64,000 nucleotides of DNA, taken from NCBI GenBank assembly GCA_030603365.1, contig JAUVXV010000001.1, positions 248,001 to 312,000 on the forward strand, in the 5' to 3' direction. The notes below the pieces were generated by a model. That model had not been told where the DNA came from, ran no database searches, and was given only the letters and a program-made list of their open reading frames with translations. Below, piece after piece: positions 61,229 to 64,000 of the stretch. Position 1 is the stretch's first letter. Every line of letters starts with the position of its first letter. The position numbers and the translations under genes are program-made. The stretch comes from Candidatus Heimdallarchaeota archaeon. Lineage in GTDB: Archaea > Asgardarchaeota > Heimdallarchaeia > Heimdallarchaeales > Heimdallarchaeaceae.

Positions 61229-62365
61229 TTAAATACAGCGGTATACTGAAGTTGGTCCAACTTCTCTATATTCTTTGCGGGTAACCCACAATTTTGCGAA
61301 AGTCTTAAGCGAACTTAAGATACTACCACCTATCCACACTGAATATCTTCTTTCTGGGGGAGCAATGATTTTAACTTCCATTGTCTCTGGGACAAGTTCA
61401 GTTAGCTCTTTGTGTAAACGTTCCTTAAGACCTGGGAACATTGTTGAACCACCGGAAAGTACAATATTTGCGTAGAGATCTCTTCTTAAATCGACGTCAC
61501 AGTTTTGGATGGATCTATAAATTAATTCATCTAATGGGTTTTCTTCAGAACCAATTGCACCTGGATTGAACATTAATTCAGGAGCCATGAAACGTTCTGC
61601 ACCAATTGTGAGTGTTTCACCATCAGGTAAAGTATAAGTCTTTTCCATTCCAGAAACTTTTTCTGCTAGTTTTAGTTCTTTTTCAGGATCTAATGCTACG
61701 TAACAAAGACGTTCTTTGATGTCTCGGACGATTTCTCTCTCAGCACTGCTTGAGAGTGAGTATCCTCTTTGACGTAGAAGTCTGCGGAGATAGTCAGTTA
61801 CATCACGACCACCAATATCTGATCTGTGAATTGCGTGACTAATAGCGAATCCTTCGTATACTGGCACAATGTGGGTAACTCCGTCTCCAGAGTCTACTAC
61901 TATACCAGTTGTACGACCAGAAGCGTAAAGTGATAAAATAGCCTGCATTGAGATATACATTGCAGGAACATTGAATGTATCAAACATCAACTCTGCCATT
62001 TTCTCTTTATTCTGATTCTTGTTTAAGGGTGGTTCTGTTAAAAGAACTGGATGTTCATTAGGATTAACTCTTAAGTCGTTGTAAAAAGTATAATGCCAAA
62101 TCCTTTCCATTGCATCCCAATCTTGAACCTGTCCATGTTCGACAGGGTAGACAAGTTTCAAAACACCACGAAGGTTTATTGCTTCCTCGCCTATGTAATA
62201 TTCTCTGACGTAATGCTCAACATCAGTCATAATGATCTGATATTTTGGATAACCAATAATTGTTGGGAAAACGCTTCTTGGTTGATCTTCTCCTGCAAAA
62301 CCATTTTTTGTGAAACCAGTACCATTGTCTATAACTAGCGGTTTATTCTGAATCATCTCTTCCAT
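61229..62365 (-). CDS. Asgard actin (lokiactin-type, eukaryotic-like)
   Basis: The 378-residue protein is close to eukaryotic actin (375). It has phosphate loop 1 [20 protein letters not shown], the segments [20 protein letters not shown] (phosphate 2), [18 protein letters not shown] and [20 protein letters not shown], and the adenosine motif [18 protein letters not shown]. The C-terminal [20 protein letters not shown] and a WVTRKEY segment are also present. The D-loop region (about residues 40-55, [17 protein letters not shown]) differs from that of eukaryotic actin. The ending VYRCI is like the actin C-terminus. It should form filaments for cell shape. ATG 62365 follows a GTGATA ribosome site; GTG 62374 is less likely. 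Confidence 0.96.
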   Translation of the reverse strand: MEEMIQNKPLVIDNGTGFTKNGFAGEDQPRSVFPTIIGYPKYQIIMTDVEHYVREYYIGEEAINLRGVLKLVYPVEHGQVQDWDAMERIWHYTFYNDLRVNPNEHPVLLTEPPLNKNQNKEKMAELMFDTFNVPAMYISMQAILSLYASGRTTGIVVDSGDGVTHIVPVYEGFAISHAIHRSDIGGRDVTDYLRRLLRQRGYSLSSSAEREIVRDIKERLCYVALDPEKELKLAEKVSGMEKTYTLPDGETLTIGAERFMAPELMFNPGAIGSEENPLDELIYRSIQNCDVDLRRDLYANIVLSGGSTMFPGLKERLHKELTELVPETMEVKIIAPPERRYSVWIGGSILSSLKTFAKLWVTRKEYREVGPTSVYRCI

Positions 62366-62461
62366 AGTTATCACTTTTACATGTTTTTTTTGAAGCCAAA
62401 TTTAGTTATGGTCTTATAGATTCATAACCTTCTCGTATTAAATAAATGTTATGATAGTATA

Positions 62462-62548
62462 AGCCGGATTTTACGTTATCACTAACGTAGCTTTTATAAG
62501 CAAAACTCAAGAATCTATCCTTTCGGCAGTGTAGTTCTATCTAGAACT
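62462..62548 (-). promoter_or_regulatory. Palindromes upstream of the actin gene
   Basis: The 230-base gap before actin holds TACGTTA-TCAC-TAACGTA (62473-62490), enclosed by AAGC/GCTT (62462-62465 and 62491-62494). It also holds AGTTCTA-TC-TAGAACT (62533-62548). The candidate actin TATA box (ATTTATTTAATAC on the minus strand, about 62435-62450) lies between them and the gene. They may be regulator sites or the 3' end structure of the ATPase operon. Confidence 0.35.
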
Positions 62549-62595
62549 TTTTTCCCCTTATTTTCAAATAATAGAATTTATGTCTATAGCAGAAG

Positions 62596-63588
62596 TTAGA
62601 AACTACCATAATAGATTAGATTGTTTCGTATTTCTTCTTCAGAAAAACCTGCATTAATACCTACAGTTATCCTAATCAGATCCATAGTTTCTGCAAGCTT
62701 TAATTCAAAAAATCCTATAAGAGCATCGGATTGAAAAACGGTCCCATAACGGAAGGTTTTTCTCCAGTATTTTAATAAATATCTTTCAACTGCAAATTCC
62801 ATGTCATGAAGAGGAACATCCTTTAAACCTATGTATTGTGAAAAAATTGTCTTATAAGGAGAATAATTATAGATTTCTAGTACTTCTTGAATACTCTTAG
62901 CTTTCAACCCCTTAGCAATGAAAGCGTTTGGTAAGATATAGCGATATGCAGGGATTTCCAAGGCTAGACATCGGCATAGTGCTAATATGTTTCTCATATT
63001 AACATATGTTTCATAACGCTTAGAGACTTTTGGGAGAATACTGTAAATATATTGATCAATAGCAGATTCAAGAGGAGTGAATCTATTGGTTGCTTTGAAT
63101 TCTTCAAGAGCCTTTTTTAAATCCATTTGGAAGGATTTTTCGTTTTGCATGGATATAATTTCTTCAATTGGCATATTGATCAGACGTGAATAATAATCTA
63201 AAGAATAATCTGCAACTGGAACTAGTCGTGCTATAATTTCTTCTTGCTTCATTCCTTTATGCTTTCCTTGGAGAATAATCCGAAGATTTTCTGCATTATA
63301 CCTCTCACTAAAACGTCTAATCTTCTTCTTTACAGATGTGTTGGATTGTTTGTAGAATTTTACCAAAATTTCAGCAAAAGAGTTTTTAAAATTTCTAGCA
63401 ACATCTGACAATTGAGTTTCAAAATTAAGACTCCCAATCACACTATCATAGGGAGTTTGTGTAAATGCAGCACGTAACTCTTTAAGATTCCTTGATGATA
63501 AAAGCAAACTTAATTGAGACTTTGTTAGAAAGTTTCCAATAATCCCGTGAGCCCGTCCTAGTAAATAGCTGATGTCACCAAATGCCAT
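62596..63588 (-). CDS. atpC: A/V-type ATP synthase subunit C (subunit d homologue)
   Basis: The 330-residue, all-helical funnel protein caps the membrane rotor and joins it to the central stalk. The start FGDISYLLGRAHGIIGNFLT and the RFSERYNAENLRIILQGKHK, NMRNILALCRCLALEIPAYR and AVERYLLKYWRKTF stretches are family features. It lies one base after the stop of subunit I on the same strand, so it is part of the ATPase operon extending beyond the right edge. Confidence 0.9.
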   Translation of the reverse strand: MAFGDISYLLGRAHGIIGNFLTKSQLSLLLSSRNLKELRAAFTQTPYDSVIGSLNFETQLSDVARNFKNSFAEILVKFYKQSNTSVKKKIRRFSERYNAENLRIILQGKHKGMKQEEIIARLVPVADYSLDYYSRLINMPIEEIISMQNEKSFQMDLKKALEEFKATNRFTPLESAIDQYIYSILPKVSKRYETYVNMRNILALCRCLALEIPAYRYILPNAFIAKGLKAKSIQEVLEIYNYSPYKTIFSQYIGLKDVPLHDMEFAVERYLLKYWRKTFRYGTVFQSDALIGFFELKLAETMDLIRITVGINAGFSEEEIRNNLIYYGSF

Positions 63589-63589
63589 G

Positions 63590-64000
63590 TTAACTACCCT
63601 TTTCCGTCACATAATTTATGAACTTGAGCTGTTCTGTTATGGGAAGATACTCTTTTCCATCTCCAGTATAGAATTTAGAAAACCATTCAACCCAATGAAG
63701 ACGAAGGGTATTCAAGAAAGAAAGAAGTCCTTCTAAGGGTAAAATGATAAATATCGCCATTACTATTCCAACAACCCACCAAACCCATGAAACACCTAAA
63801 GCAGATACATAATGCCCATGTATCAAACCTGAATAATCTGCAAGATGCCCTAGATGGCCTACATCCAAAGACAATCCTGAAAATGTTGAGAATACTGCCA
63901 TAAGATCTACCCCTGTTAATGTAAAGGGTAATCCACTTAATATGGCATGTACGAGTAATAAAGCCATAATTCGGCTGAAGGATAAGGTATTGGAAATCAA
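63590..64000 (-). CDS. atpI: A/V-type ATP synthase subunit I (a subunit), C-terminal part
   Basis: Only the last 136 residues are in the window. They cover the final membrane helices of the proton/sodium-conducting a subunit, ending with the family's LLSFLNTLRLHWVEWFSKFY, an adjacent GDGKEYLP and a short tail. The N-terminal cytoplasmic domain and the ion-channel arginine lie beyond the right edge. Confidence 0.9.
   Translation of the reverse strand: MISNTLSFSRIMALLLVHAILSGLPFTLTGVDLMAVFSTFSGLSLDVGHLGHLADYSGLIHGHYVSALGVSWVWWVVGIVMAIFIILPLEGLLSFLNTLRLHWVEWFSKFYTGDGKEYLPITEQLKFINYVTEKGS

Noticed and set aside
61229..62365. MreB or crenactin instead of actin
   Set aside because: Length, C-terminus and near-verbatim eukaryotic actin segments ([24 protein letters not shown]) exclude MreB and are closer than crenactin.

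Overview
The window is AT-rich, densely packed archaeal DNA and most probably comes from an Asgard archaeon (Promethearchaeota). The strongest evidence is a 378-residue actin homologue at 61229-62365 that keeps eukaryotic-actin signatures along its whole length. It sits among standard archaeal genes: RpoN, S2, L7Ae, S28e, L24e, aIF5B, TiaS, prefoldin beta, a small histone, geranylgeranyl reductase, mevalonate kinase with isopentenyl phosphate kinase, and A-type ATPase subunits. A seven-helix membrane protein with a longin/roadblock-like tail fits the same origin. Several genes look bacterial in type (threonyl-tRNA synthetase, a FakA-like DhaL domain, Tag glycosylase, Ogt). I cannot assign an order or genus by eye.

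Layout. 1-4.9 kb: surface and lipid-type accessory genes, namely a beta-helix protein cut by the window edge, a caspase-fold protease whose signal peptide is one base out of frame, and a condensation-fold acyltransferase with a zinc-ribbon membrane partner. 5-7 kb: two unknown genes, a small histone and a candidate small RNA. 7-16 kb: aminotransferase, geranylgeranyl reductase, then the information-processing block rpoN-rpsB-MVK-IPK and L7Ae-S28e-L24e-ndk-infB, so lipid precursor synthesis lies beside translation. 15.9 kb: an orphan TATA box followed by a structured segment, a second small-RNA candidate. 16-21.1 kb: a minus-strand proteostasis operon hsp20-cdc48-(Phr-like regulator)-tiaS, with a near-perfect inverted repeat over its predicted start site.

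21-34.9 kb: DNA repair (tag, ogt), hydrolases, an MFS exporter, kinase-like and PLP enzymes, a class III aminotransferase fused to SCP2, and two tiny basic proteins with their own promoters. 34.9-41.7 kb: TldD, M20 peptidase, a winged-helix regulator, a decayed fumarylacetoacetate-hydrolase gene and a second MFS gene. 42-51.4 kb: thrS with a structured leader, a DhaL protein with a palindromic promoter, leuS, the longin-like membrane protein, an FAD oxidoreductase and an Mrp-type Fe-S carrier. 51.5-57 kb: a large anchored exoprotein, threonine dehydratase, TldE and thymidylate kinase. 57-64 kb, all minus strand: EcfT-EcfAA-DHH-DUF3194-prefoldin beta, then actin, then A-type ATPase subunits C and I.

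No rRNA, tRNA, CRISPR array, insertion sequence or integrase was found. The most interesting elements are the two small-RNA candidates, the operator of the heat-shock operon, the membrane longin-like protein, the actin-prefoldin neighbourhood, the aminotransferase-SCP2 fusion, and the FAH pseudogene whose decay can be read base by base.
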